Shown here: one piece after another, positions 41,085-49,532 of the stretch
Position numbering within the stretch: position 1 is the stretch's first letter
How the letters are laid out: every line of letters starts with the position of its first letter
Assembly (NCBI GenBank): GCA_025999435.1
Contig: BNXH01000004.1
Coordinates: forward strand, 1-54,536
Reading direction: 5' to 3'
DNA: 54,536 nt
From: Bacteroidia bacterium
Lineage (GTDB): Bacteria > Bacteroidota > Bacteroidia > Bacteroidales > Dysgonomonadaceae
Notes under the pieces: generated by a model
The model's database searches: none
What the model saw: the letters and a program-made list of their open reading frames with translations, nothing else
What the model was told of the DNA's origin: nothing
Translations under genes and position numbers: made by a program

Positions 41085-43019
41085 TTAATTCATATTTGAA
41101 ATGTTTTCCAGTTCCGTCGTAAGTTCCTCCCATTTGGCCATATCGCCTTGTAGCTCTTTATTCAGCTGTCCGTGCCGTTCAAAGAGGATCGTGTCGGCAG
41201 TTCCTTCGGGGGTAGCCAACCGGTTTTCTATTTCGCTTATTTCTGTTTCTTTATTCTCTATCGCTTCTTCCGTTTCGGATATTTGTTTTTCCAGTTTCTT
41301 TATTTGGCGGCTCAACTCCTTACGTTCTTCATACGAAAGTTTATTGGCAGACTCTTCCTGTATCTCGCTTTCCTGCTTTTTGAGGGAAGATACTTCGAGC
41401 TCTTTGAGGCTATCCATTTTCTTTCGTTCCAAAAACTCGTAAATTCCTCCAAGATGTTCTTTCACCTGCTGATTGCCAAACTCGTACACCTTATCTACCA
41501 GTCCGTTCAGGAAATCACGGTCATGCGAAACAACTATCACAGTGCCGTCGAACTCTCTTAAGGCATCTTTCAATACATCTTTCGAACGCATGTCGAGGTG
41601 ATTGGTAGGCTCGTCGAGAATCAGCAAATTGACAGGCTCAAGTAACAGGCGTATCATTGCCAGACGGCTTCGCTCTCCTCCCGACAAAACTTTAACCTTC
41701 TTATCAGAGGCTTCTCCCCCAAACATAAATGCGCCTAAAATGTCACGGATCTTTGTGCGGATATCGCCGGTGGCTACATAGTCGATAGTTTCAAAAACGG
41801 TATGGCTTTCGTCTAACAGCTGCGCCTGATTTTGAGCAAAGTATCCGATCTTTACATTGTGACCTAATTCCAACTTTCCTTTAAAATCTATCTCATTCAT
41901 GATACATTTCACCAGTGTCGATTTTCCTTCACCGTTTTTCCCTACAAAAGCGACTTTGTCGCCACGATGGATGGTTAAGGTAACATTTTTGAAAATAAGA
42001 TGATCTCCGTAGCTCTTCTCTACATTGTCTGTTATAACAGGATAGGAACCCGAACGTGGCGCGGGTGGAAATTTCAGGTTCAACATAGCGTTGTCCTCAT
42101 CATCTACTTCCAATCGCTCCAGTTTGTCGAGTTGCTTGATACGCGATTGTACCTGTACCGACTTTGTCGCCTTATATCGGAAACGCTCTATAAACTCTTC
42201 GGTCTTCTGTATCTGCTTCTGTTGATTTTCAAAGGCTCGCATTTGGTGTTCGCGGTGCTCTTTGCGAAGCTCTACATATTTCGAATACGACACTTTATAA
42301 TCATAAATCCGCCCTAACGATATTTCGATAGTACGTTGTGTAACAGCATCCAAGAATGCACGGTCGTGCGATACCAGCATTACGGCATTGGCACGGGTGG
42401 CAAGGAATGTTTCGAGCCATTGGATCGACTCTATGTCGAGGTGATTGGTAGGCTCGTCGAGTAATAGCACATCGGGACGTTGAAGCAGGAGTTTAGCCAG
42501 TTCGATACGCATACGCCAACCTCCACTGAATTCACGGGTGGGACGCTCAAAATCGGAACGTTTAAAACCGAGACCTGTCAGCGTTTTTTCGATTTCTGCC
42601 TGAAAGTTGTTTCCTCCCGACATTGTAAACTGTTCGTACAAATAGGTGGAACGCTCTATCAGGTTATGATATGCTTCCGATTCGTAATCGGTACGTTCGG
42701 CCAACTGTTTATTTACCTCTTCCAACTCAATCTCCATTTTATGGATATGTTCGAAAGCCAGCGATGCCTCTTCAAATACGGTATTCCCTTCATTGAGTGT
42801 CATGTGCTGGGGAAGATAACCTATGCTGACATCTTTGGGTAAAGATACATTGCCGCGTGTAGGCTGTTGCAATCCTGCAAATATTTTGAGCATAGTAGAC
42901 TTGCCCGCTCCGTTCTTCCCAACAAGGGCAATCCTCTCTTTCTTATTTAAAACAAATGATATGTCGTCAAAAAGTGTAAAACCTCCAAATTCGACTGTTA
43001 GTCCTTCTACTGAAATCAC
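41085..43019 (-). CDS. ABC-F family ATPase
   Basis: 644 residues from a GTG at 43019. That start gives the family's usual N-terminus (ISVEGLTVEFGG); a TTG 39 bp upstream is the alternative. Two ABC domains carry Walker A (GKNGAGKST, GKNGEGKST), signature (FSGGWRMR, LSGGERSR) and Walker B (LLLDEPTNHLD, LILDEPTNHLD), joined by the ABC-F linker, with a charged C-terminal coiled coil (about 550-640). There are no membrane segments. ABC-F proteins act on ribosomes in translation or antibiotic protection; this long Uup-like form is housekeeping in Bacteroidetes. Monocistronic, after the repeat block. Confidence 0.93.
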   Translation of the reverse strand: MISVEGLTVEFGGFTLFDDISFVLNKKERIALVGKNGAGKSTMLKIFAGLQQPTRGNVSLPKDVSIGYLPQHMTLNEGNTVFEEASLAFEHIHKMEIELEEVNKQLAERTDYESEAYHNLIERSTYLYEQFTMSGGNNFQAEIEKTLTGLGFKRSDFERPTREFSGGWRMRIELAKLLLQRPDVLLLDEPTNHLDIESIQWLETFLATRANAVMLVSHDRAFLDAVTQRTIEISLGRIYDYKVSYSKYVELRKEHREHQMRAFENQQKQIQKTEEFIERFRYKATKSVQVQSRIKQLDKLERLEVDDEDNAMLNLKFPPAPRSGSYPVITDNVEKSYGDHLIFKNVTLTIHRGDKVAFVGKNGEGKSTLVKCIMNEIDFKGKLELGHNVKIGYFAQNQAQLLDESHTVFETIDYVATGDIRTKIRDILGAFMFGGEASDKKVKVLSGGERSRLAMIRLLLEPVNLLILDEPTNHLDMRSKDVLKDALREFDGTVIVVSHDRDFLNGLVDKVYEFGNQQVKEHLGGIYEFLERKKMDSLKELEVSSLKKQESEIQEESANKLSYEERKELSRQIKKLEKQISETEEAIENKETEISEIENRLATPEGTADTILFERHGQLNKELQGDMAKWEELTTELENISNMN

Positions 43020-43149
43020 AATTAATCTGTTTATTTTTATGACTTTCTTGTCAATCAAAAAGTCAGGTAAAATATCTGTTTAATGTGCAAAATTAAATAA
43101 ATTAAAAGGAAAAAGGCGCTGATTAGCTTTTTATTTACCTGACATGATT

Positions 43150-43157
43150 TATCTTTG
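43150..43157 (+). promoter_or_regulatory. -7 box for tyrA
   Basis: TATCTTTG, 17 bp before the first ATG at 43175. No clear -33 TTTG. Confidence 0.6.
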
Positions 43158-43174
43158 CACGAACAAAAAACAAA

Positions 43175-43960
43175 ATGATGAAAATTTTGATACTCGGAGC
43201 CGGAAAAATGGGCTCTTTTTTTACAGATGTATTGAGCTTCGACCACGAAGTAGCTGTGTTTGATGTTGAACCTAAACGACTCAGATTTGTATACAATGTG
43301 GTGCGAATGAGCAATCCCGAAGAGATAAAGGATTTCAATCCGGAAATAGTTATCAATGCCGCGACTATAAAATATACTATCGATGCATTTGAATTGGTAC
43401 TTCCGTATCTGAGCGAATCATGTATACTTTCTGATATAGCATCTGTAAAAACCGGATTGAGAGAATATTATAAGAAGGTCGGCAGACCGTTTGTATCTTC
43501 TCACCCGATGTTCGGGCCAACGTTTGCAAGCTTGTCTGATCTGAGTACACAAAGTGCAATTGTAATATCCGAATCGAACCATTGGGGTAAAATATTCTTT
43601 AAAGATTTGTATAACAGTCTTAATCTTAATGTGTTTGAATACACGTTTGAAGAACATGACGAGACGATAGCTTACTCGCTGTCTATTCCGTTTGCGTCTA
43701 CCCTGGTTTTTGCTTCGGTGATGAAACCGCAAGATGCTCCGGGAACAACATTCAAGCGTCATATGGATATTGCACGAGGCTTACTGTCGGAAGATGATTA
43801 TCTTTTGACAGAGATCCTTTTCAATCCATATACTCCGACACAAGTAGAAAGTATCCGCGCAGAGCTGAAACAGCTTCTGGAAATTATAGAGAAAAAGGAT
43901 AGTGCGGCTATGCTGAAATTCCTGACTAAGGTGCGGGAAAATATAGCTGATAAGAAATAA
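43175..43960 (+). CDS. tyrA: Prephenate dehydrogenase
   Basis: A 261-residue monofunctional TyrA. The NAD-binding GAGKMGSFF is at the N-terminus, then DIASVKTGL, SSHPMFGPTFASL (substrate site) and the helical dimerisation domain (about 165-255). It oxidises prephenate to 4-hydroxyphenylpyruvate for tyrosine. Two ATGs (43175, 43178) are both possible starts. In many Bacteroidales tyrA is the last gene of the pheA operon; here it stands alone about 10 kb away with its own promoter. The downstream gap holds a GGCTTTTT/AAAAAGCC hairpin near 43979 without a following T-tract. Confidence 0.9.
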   Translation: MMKILILGAGKMGSFFTDVLSFDHEVAVFDVEPKRLRFVYNVVRMSNPEEIKDFNPEIVINAATIKYTIDAFELVLPYLSESCILSDIASVKTGLREYYKKVGRPFVSSHPMFGPTFASLSDLSTQSAIVISESNHWGKIFFKDLYNSLNLNVFEYTFEEHDETIAYSLSIPFASTLVFASVMKPQDAPGTTFKRHMDIARGLLSEDDYLLTEILFNPYTPTQVESIRAELKQLLEIIEKKDSAAMLKFLTKVRENIADKK

Positions 43961-44054
43961 GCACAATGTAACATTTTGGCTTTTTTTTGCCCTAAAAAGC
44001 CATGACGACTTTCATATTTAATGAAAATTCTTAGTTGGAGCCTTATAAGTTTTT

Positions 44055-44062
44055 TAACTTTG
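44055..44062 (+). promoter_or_regulatory. -7 box for proC
   Basis: TAACTTTG, with a TTG at 44035-44037 as a possible -33 element. The leader would be about 110 nt. Confidence 0.6.
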
Positions 44063-44081
44063 TTTCGAAAATAATTTAAGC

Positions 44082-44141
44082 ATGAAACGAAGCATGATTT
44101 TTGTCAAATTACCAAAGTCCATGATAATAAAAATCATGTGA
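44082..44141 (+). CDS. Possible 19-codon upstream ORF in the proC leader
   Basis: MKRSMIFVKLPKSMIIKIM, ending 36 nt before the proC ATG. The segments CATGATTTTT (44093-44102) and AAAAATCATG (44129-44138) within it are exact inverted repeats, and an inner CATGAT (about 44120-44125) competes for the same right arm. The peptide has only one Pro and no strong codon bias for a regulatory amino acid, so attenuation is not established. It may be non-coding. Confidence 0.3.
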   Translation: MKRSMIFVKLPKSMIIKIM

Positions 44142-44177
44142 GTTCCATATGGCAATTAAAATCAAAATTATTATCAT

Positions 44178-44960
44178 ATGAAAATATCAATTATAGGAGC
44201 CGGTAATATGGGGGGGGCCGTAGCCTGTGGTTTGGCTGTCGGCGGAAGTGTTTCTCCAAAGGATATTACAGTTATCGATCATAAAGGCAAGAATGTAGAA
44301 CGCCTGAAAGCGTTTTGTGAAAAATTGAATGTTGTAATTGCCGATTACTCGTCACTTTCTGAATCTGATATTGTAATCGTAGCCGTTAAACCATGGATGA
44401 TAGAAGATGTTTTGACAACACATAAATCATTGCTGAACGCGAAACAATTGGTTGCTTCGGTTGCTTCAGGTATAACTTTGGATCAACTGCGAGAATGGAC
44501 AAATCCCGATCAGCCCGTTTTTCGTATTATGCCTAATACGGCAATATCGGTTTGTCAGAGTATGACATACATTGCTTCGCGAGGAGCAAGCGAAAACCAG
44601 ATTCAGCAAGTATGCGAAATCTTTGCTGCTTTAGGCAAGGCGGAACAAGTGGATGAAAAGCTATTTCCGGCTATTACCTCCCTCACTTCATGTGGGATCG
44701 CTTTTGCTTTTCGTTATATAAGAGCCGCGATGGAAGGTGGAATAGAGATGGGCATTTATCCCGAACAGGCTAAGAATGCTGTTCTACAAACACTCAGAGG
44801 GGCTATCGAGTTGCTGGAAGCAAACGGAACTCATCCCGAAGCGGAAATAGATAAGGTTACTACTGCGGGAGGTATCACAATAAAGGGCCTGAACGAAATG
44901 GAACATGCAGGTTTTACTTCGTCTGTGATAAAGGGTTTGAAGGCCAGTAATGTAAAGTAG
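44178..44960 (+). CDS. proC: Pyrroline-5-carboxylate reductase
   Basis: A 260-residue NAD(P)H-dependent reductase making L-proline from 1-pyrroline-5-carboxylate. N-terminal IIGAGNMGGAVACGL is the dinucleotide site, VAVKPWMIEDVL follows, RIMPNTAISV is the substrate block, and the C-terminal LTSCGIAFAFRYIRAAMEGGIEMG and VTTAGGITIKGLNEME signature is intact. ATG start at 44178. A glycosyltransferase gene starts 4 bp downstream. Confidence 0.96.
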   Translation: MKISIIGAGNMGGAVACGLAVGGSVSPKDITVIDHKGKNVERLKAFCEKLNVVIADYSSLSESDIVIVAVKPWMIEDVLTTHKSLLNAKQLVASVASGITLDQLREWTNPDQPVFRIMPNTAISVCQSMTYIASRGASENQIQQVCEIFAALGKAEQVDEKLFPAITSLTSCGIAFAFRYIRAAMEGGIEMGIYPEQAKNAVLQTLRGAIELLEANGTHPEAEIDKVTTAGGITIKGLNEMEHAGFTSSVIKGLKASNVK

Positions 44961-44964
44961 AGGA

Positions 44965-45879
44965 ATGGGAATAGAGGTAAGTGTCATTATTGTAAATTAT
45001 AATACATCTGAATTATTGGACAATTGTATTGATTCAGTGCAATTGAAAACAGAGGATGTCAATTATGAGATAATAGTAGTAGATAATAATTCTGAAAAAG
45101 GATCACTCGATCATCTTATCAAAAAATACCCTACGGTAAACTTCATTTTTTCGGAAGAAAATTTAGGATTCGGCCGTGCAAATAATCTGGGTGTTTCCTA
45201 TGCTAACGGGAAATATTTGTTTTTTCTGAATCCCGACACACTCCTACTGAACAATGCCATTTCCATTTTATACGAATTTATGGAAGCAAATCCGCAGACA
45301 GGTGCTTGCGGAGGGAATTTATATAAGCAGGATAATACCCCGGCAATCTCGTTTCATACGATGGATTTCTATACCCGCGAATGGCGCATACTTCTCAATA
45401 AAAAATGGCCGTCAGGATTTAACATTACTAATAAGCCGCAAGACGTCAGTGTAATCATGGGCGCAGACTTGTTTATCCGTAGGGACATTTTTAACCGGTT
45501 AAAGGGCTTCGATCCGGACTTCTTTTTGTACTTTGAAGAAGTTTATCTTTGTGATCTGGTCCGTCGTGACGGCTACAAGGTGACATCTGTCCCTCAGGCC
45601 AGGATAATTCATCTTGAAGGAGCAGCAGCAGAAAATAAAAGTGAAGAACTCAATAAATGGTCATATCAGGAGCATTGGTATAGCAAGTTTGTTTATTTCA
45701 GCAAGACTAAGGGTAAATTTAAGACAGCATTACTGTATTGGGCCAATATGTTGAAGTTGGGAACTGCTAAAGCAACCTATACCTTGAAACACAATCCGGA
45801 GAAGCTGTATTACTGGGGAAAAAAGCAGGAAGTGCTGAAGAAAACATATTCAAGATATTGTCAATACCTGAAAAGGTAA
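44965..45879 (+). CDS. Family 2 glycosyltransferase (rhamnosyltransferase-like)
   Basis: A 304-residue GT2 enzyme: VSVIIVNYNTSELL, VVDNNSEKGS, the NLGFGRANNLGV block, then the metal-binding FLNPDTLL, the acceptor-side GADLFIRRDIFNRLKGFDPDFFLYFEEVYLCDLVRRDGY. It matches WbbL-like transferases for surface polysaccharide. There are no membrane segments. It is 4 bp after proC, so co-transcribed, and ends 1 bp from the convergent TIGR02757 gene. Confidence 0.92.
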   Translation: MGIEVSVIIVNYNTSELLDNCIDSVQLKTEDVNYEIIVVDNNSEKGSLDHLIKKYPTVNFIFSEENLGFGRANNLGVSYANGKYLFFLNPDTLLLNNAISILYEFMEANPQTGACGGNLYKQDNTPAISFHTMDFYTREWRILLNKKWPSGFNITNKPQDVSVIMGADLFIRRDIFNRLKGFDPDFFLYFEEVYLCDLVRRDGYKVTSVPQARIIHLEGAAAENKSEELNKWSYQEHWYSKFVYFSKTKGKFKTALLYWANMLKLGTAKATYTLKHNPEKLYYWGKKQEVLKKTYSRYCQYLKR

Positions 45880-45880
45880 G

Positions 45881-46663
45881 TCATTCTATTATACATTTTT
45901 CCTCTATCGAGATACCGAATAAGGCAAAGTCATATTTAGCCGGATCTTCCGGATCGAGTATTCTCAAATTATTTGTAAGTTCCACCGCTGCTTGCCAATC
46001 CGGTTTGTCTCTTCGAAGCAGGCCTGTTTTGCGGGCTGTACGTTCTACATGAAGATCCAGCGGACAGATAAGCTGAGATGGCTTTATCCTAGTCCAGATA
46101 CCGAAATCTACACCCTTGTCATCTTTCCTTACCATCCACCTCAGAAACATATTCATCCGTTTACAAGCCGATTTTTGCACAGGAGAAGGGATATGTTTAC
46201 GGGTTCGGGTTGGTGCATCGGGATATGAAAAGAAATATGAACGAAAGTGATTCAACCCTGATTCTACATCCATATTTTCTTTAGGAAAGAAGGCTTCTTC
46301 AAGGCTTTTATGATTCGAATAATGCCTTTGCATAAACTCAATACAATAGAGCAAGTCTGTATCGTTGAATGTCCGATGCTTAAATCCTAAAAGCTTTTTC
46401 AGATCGGAATCGCTATGCCCTGTGATGAAATCGTAAGGAGCATTGTCCATCCTTTGAGCCAACTCTTTGCATTTGTTTATAATAGTCTTTCGCTGCCCCC
46501 ATGCGAATATGGCAGCGAAGAAACCCATTATCTCCTTGTCTTGCTCGAGTTCGAAACTATGAGGAATACTGACCGGGTCGTTGGGTATAAAATCAGGTGT
46601 ATTATACTGCTCAACTTTTTTGTCGAGAAAATCTTTTAATCTTAATACCTGTATATTTCCCAT
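45881..46663 (-). CDS. TIGR02757/DUF2400 family protein
   Basis: A 260-residue protein with the family blocks IPHSFELEQDKEIMGFFAAIFAWGQRKTI, PYDFI, KHRTFNDTDL, RMNMFLRWMVRKDD, VDFGIW, LICPLDLHVERTARK and the terminal DPAKYDFALFGISI. The pattern (helical, HhH-like core with a conserved Asp-His) recalls HhH-GPD DNA glycosylases, and a DNA-repair role has been suggested by fold only. ATG start at 46663. No linked repair genes. Confidence 0.88.
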   Translation of the reverse strand: MGNIQVLRLKDFLDKKVEQYNTPDFIPNDPVSIPHSFELEQDKEIMGFFAAIFAWGQRKTIINKCKELAQRMDNAPYDFITGHSDSDLKKLLGFKHRTFNDTDLLYCIEFMQRHYSNHKSLEEAFFPKENMDVESGLNHFRSYFFSYPDAPTRTRKHIPSPVQKSACKRMNMFLRWMVRKDDKGVDFGIWTRIKPSQLICPLDLHVERTARKTGLLRRDKPDWQAAVELTNNLRILDPEDPAKYDFALFGISIEEKCIIE

Positions 46664-46690
46664 ATTTAATACTTTGAAGGATGAAGTTAT

Positions 46691-46721
46691 AAAAAAATAG
46701 CCCGGCTTTATACCAGGCTAT
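46691..46721 (-). terminator. Terminator after the TPR/OmpA-like gene
   Basis: Minus-strand stem ATAGCCTGG/CCGGGCTAT (nine pairs, one wobble) followed by seven T. It is 20 bp past the stop codon. Confidence 0.88.
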
Positions 46722-46740
46722 CTCCTTTTATGATCAGTTT

Positions 46741-48441
46741 TTAGAATAATAAATTTCTAATGTCGCTGTTTGCTAAATATTTAGCAAATTCAACATCATT
46801 AGCTATATCCAATTTTGAAGCGCCTTTGTCAATAGCTGATTTTAAATTTCCAGCCACGCCGGCAGCATTATTTGTTCTTGCAGCTACAATAGCAGCCAAA
46901 TAATAAGATGTAGCATCTTTGCCCGGAACTGCATCTAATGTTTGTTGAGCTTTATTGTAATTTTTTGTCAATATCTGAGCCAATGCCGCATTGTTTGATT
47001 TAGTATCGCCAAACGATTGTGCTGCTCTGTTATAGTCACCTTTTTGGATGTATAACAAGCCTAATGTTTCACCCAGAGAGTTTGAGCCTGCTGCATTACC
47101 TAATAGTTGTTCGGCTTTCGCTGTGTTCCCTTCCGACAAAGAGATCAGTGCAAGGTTCATATTTGCCTCAGGTGCGCGAGACGATAGTTGAGCTGCCTTG
47201 TTAAAAGCCTGTATTGCTTTAGATGTTTGTCCATTTTGGAAGTAGTATGCACCAAGATTATTCCATCCACGATAATCGTTAGGGAATTTTTGTGTGATAG
47301 CAGTATATACTCTTTCTTTTGAGACGCCGTCCAAGTTAGCTGCATAAAGCAATTCTTCCACAGCTAGTTCAGAGATACCATTTCCTGTTGCAGCAATTTT
47401 CAGTTCTTCATCTGTTTTACCAATTACTTCTACATTAGCCATCAAGCGGGAGCGGCGAAGTTTAGGTAAAATAGTTTCAGCCAAATCACTGTACACTATC
47501 GAAATATTTTTAATTTCTTTTTCTCTGGTTTCAGGATCGGGATACATAGACAATACTCTTAATACAAGGTCTTTGTCCTGAAGGCTGGATGCCTGTACCA
47601 ATTTTTGGAATCCGTCCCAGTCCTGGGCTGTGTATTTTGAATTAATTTCAACATCCAAATTATTTTTCTTAAAGTCTTTGCTTAGATATCCGGAAGTGTT
47701 CTTTTCGCGTTGTTCCGCTAATTTATCATTCAATTTATAACCTCCATCAGGAGAAGCATATGCAGATACCTCAATATTTACGTTCTTACGTTCGTTTTCG
47801 TCGGCTTCTTTTACAAGATCTTTCCATGCATTCAGATTAGTAGAGTTGAGTTCACTTGAACGTAATTCAGCTTGTTGTATAAGGAACATGATGTCTGCAT
47901 CATACGTTTCTTTGATTATGCGTTGGAACGCGTCAGGTGCTACAGCTGGAGTTGATGTAGCTGCGCTTGCCAATGCCGGGGTTGCAATTACCCCATCGGC
48001 AATTTTAACATCCGAAAATCCTAATATTTGTTTGTTACCTCTGAAGAAATCGAAGCGAAGAAATAGTTCGGATTTTTTCATCGCAGGGGTGTAATCAAAT
48101 TCGGATTTCATTGTGATTGTTCTTCCTGCTTCGTAAGGAACAACAATTCCATTTCCGGCTACTTTTTCACCCTGATATGTATAGGCTGTGCCTAGAGCTT
48201 CTCCATTTTGATATTTCAAAACAGGAGTTACTACAATCGTAGTATTTTTTTCGAACCATTTAGCAGGAAAGCGTCCGTCTATAGTAACCGGAACCTTATT
48301 TGCCACTAGTTCAAGGGGTGATGGAGTAGTGGTAAACAGCGAATTAGATAAAGGTGGTAGGTTCTTTTTGCTACAAGATGTCGCCAATACAGCAGCAAGA
48401 GCAACCACCGATAGAATTAGATGTAAATTCAGCCTCTTCAT
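46741..48441 (-). CDS. TPR lipoprotein with OmpA-like region (PG1028-like)
   Basis: A 566-residue lipoprotein (lipobox ending Cys23, LATSC). An N-terminal beta-rich domain is followed by an OmpA-like stretch (about 215-275, with NIEVSAYASPDGGYKLNDKLAEQRE) and TPR repeats (about 385-520, WNNLGAYYFQNGQTSKAIQAFNKAAQL). It resembles the conserved Porphyromonas lipoprotein PG1028 from memory. Likely role: outer-membrane-associated peptidoglycan contact or complex scaffolding. ATG start at 48441 with its own promoter and terminator. Confidence 0.78.
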   Translation of the reverse strand: MKRLNLHLILSVVALAAVLATSCSKKNLPPLSNSLFTTTPSPLELVANKVPVTIDGRFPAKWFEKNTTIVVTPVLKYQNGEALGTAYTYQGEKVAGNGIVVPYEAGRTITMKSEFDYTPAMKKSELFLRFDFFRGNKQILGFSDVKIADGVIATPALASAATSTPAVAPDAFQRIIKETYDADIMFLIQQAELRSSELNSTNLNAWKDLVKEADENERKNVNIEVSAYASPDGGYKLNDKLAEQREKNTSGYLSKDFKKNNLDVEINSKYTAQDWDGFQKLVQASSLQDKDLVLRVLSMYPDPETREKEIKNISIVYSDLAETILPKLRRSRLMANVEVIGKTDEELKIAATGNGISELAVEELLYAANLDGVSKERVYTAITQKFPNDYRGWNNLGAYYFQNGQTSKAIQAFNKAAQLSSRAPEANMNLALISLSEGNTAKAEQLLGNAAGSNSLGETLGLLYIQKGDYNRAAQSFGDTKSNNAALAQILTKNYNKAQQTLDAVPGKDATSYYLAAIVAARTNNAAGVAGNLKSAIDKGASKLDIANDVEFAKYLANSDIRNLLF

Positions 48442-48494
48442 AGATTTTTTGAGTTAATAGATTTATTGTAATTTTTTATTGGACTTCCTTTATA

Positions 48495-48502
48495 CAAAAC
48501 TA
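48495..48502 (-). promoter_or_regulatory. -7 box for the TPR/OmpA-like gene
   Basis: Minus strand TAGTTTTG (48502-48495), giving a leader of about 45-50 nt. The -33 position is unclear. Confidence 0.5.
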
Positions 48503-48561
48503 ATTTTTTTATTCCTGATATTAAAATGCGTTACTTCAATTTTAATTATTCATTACTTTTT

Positions 48562-49419
48562 TTAATCTTTTAGTAATTTGACGCTTAGCAAAGATGGCGT
48601 ATAAATACCTTTTTCGCTAAGGATGGTATATATTTTTTCATTAAGGGCAACGTTTACGGTCGCATAATCACCGCTATTTACCCAAACCCGTATAGTAACA
48701 TCGATAGAGCCATTGTTTACAAGAGTTAATCCTACGAATGGTTGAGGAGTTTCCTTTATCAGAGTATCCTCTTTTATGATAGATAGTAATGTGTTTTTTA
48801 TATCTTCAATATTGATTCCATAGTTTATGTTGAATGTAATATCCACCCGTCTTTCCTTTTGTGCGGATATATTTGTTATTGTGCCGGTCGATAGTGGGCC
48901 ATTTGGCACGTATATGGTCCGGTTATCAGCAGTCAGAAGGATTGTGTATAGTATTCCTATCGATTGTACTGTTCCGTCTATGCTTTGAGCAATGATTCTG
49001 TCTCCGACTTTGAATGGTTTATTCACCAACAGCATAACTCCTCCGGCAAAATTGGAGAGATTTTCTTTCATGGCCATACCAATGGCAAGTCCTGCCGCCG
49101 CAAGTACCGCCGCGAATGACGTCGTCTGGATTCCCAGTATATTTACAATGATAAGGAATAAAATTATTTTAAACGTTATGCTAGCCAGACTATCGAGAAA
49201 ACTTATGACGGTTTTTTCAACTTTTCTTCTGGCAAGGAAACGATTGATGAATTTACGTAACCAGCTTATAATCCATCGCCCGATAATAAGCACAACAAAA
49301 GCAGCGAGAAGTTTCAACCCTAATGTTACAGCATGGTCGAGCAATTGGTTTAAAAGTTGATCTAATTTAGATATCTTCACTTCGGAAGAAATATCTTGAG
49401 GGAGAATGTCAAGTAGCAT
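48562..49419 (-). CDS. Small-conductance mechanosensitive channel (MscS type)
   Basis: A 285-residue MscS protein with three membrane helices (about 29-52, 72-94, 97-125), the last being the Gly/Ala-rich pore helix (AAGLAIGMAMKENLSNFAGGVMLL). The beta domain (PFKVGDRIIAQSIDGTVQSIG, TADNRTIYVPNGPLSTGTITN) and a C-terminal alpha-beta domain follow. It releases solutes on hypo-osmotic shock. ATG start at 49419. A 9.5-copy octanucleotide array ends 9 bp upstream, between this gene and aspS. Confidence 0.95.
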   Translation of the reverse strand: MLLDILPQDISSEVKISKLDQLLNQLLDHAVTLGLKLLAAFVVLIIGRWIISWLRKFINRFLARRKVEKTVISFLDSLASITFKIILFLIIVNILGIQTTSFAAVLAAAGLAIGMAMKENLSNFAGGVMLLVNKPFKVGDRIIAQSIDGTVQSIGILYTILLTADNRTIYVPNGPLSTGTITNISAQKERRVDITFNINYGINIEDIKNTLLSIIKEDTLIKETPQPFVGLTLVNNGSIDVTIRVWVNSGDYATVNVALNEKIYTILSEKGIYTPSLLSVKLLKD

Positions 49420-49427
49420 ATAAATGA

Positions 49428-49503
49428 GATTTAAAGATTTAAAGATTTAAAGATTTAAAGATTTAAAGATTTAAAGATTTAAAGATTTAAAGATTTAAAG
49501 ATT
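49428..49503. repeat. Octanucleotide tandem array (GATTTAAA, 9.5 copies)
   Basis: Perfect repeats of GATTTAAA fill 49428-49503, starting 9 bp upstream of the mscS ATG (minus strand). Next to it (49506-49534) is a 7-nt-period array of ACTACTA type. Arrays of this kind change copy number by replication slippage. Confidence 0.96.
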
Positions 49504-49532
49504 GTTGACTACTAACTACTAACTACTGACTA

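Noticed and set aside
43020..43058. TTG start at 43058 for the ABC-F gene
   Set aside because: The added residues (IDKKVIKINRLI) are not part of the family's N-terminus, while the GTG at 43019 gives ISVEGL directly. Kept as an alternative only.
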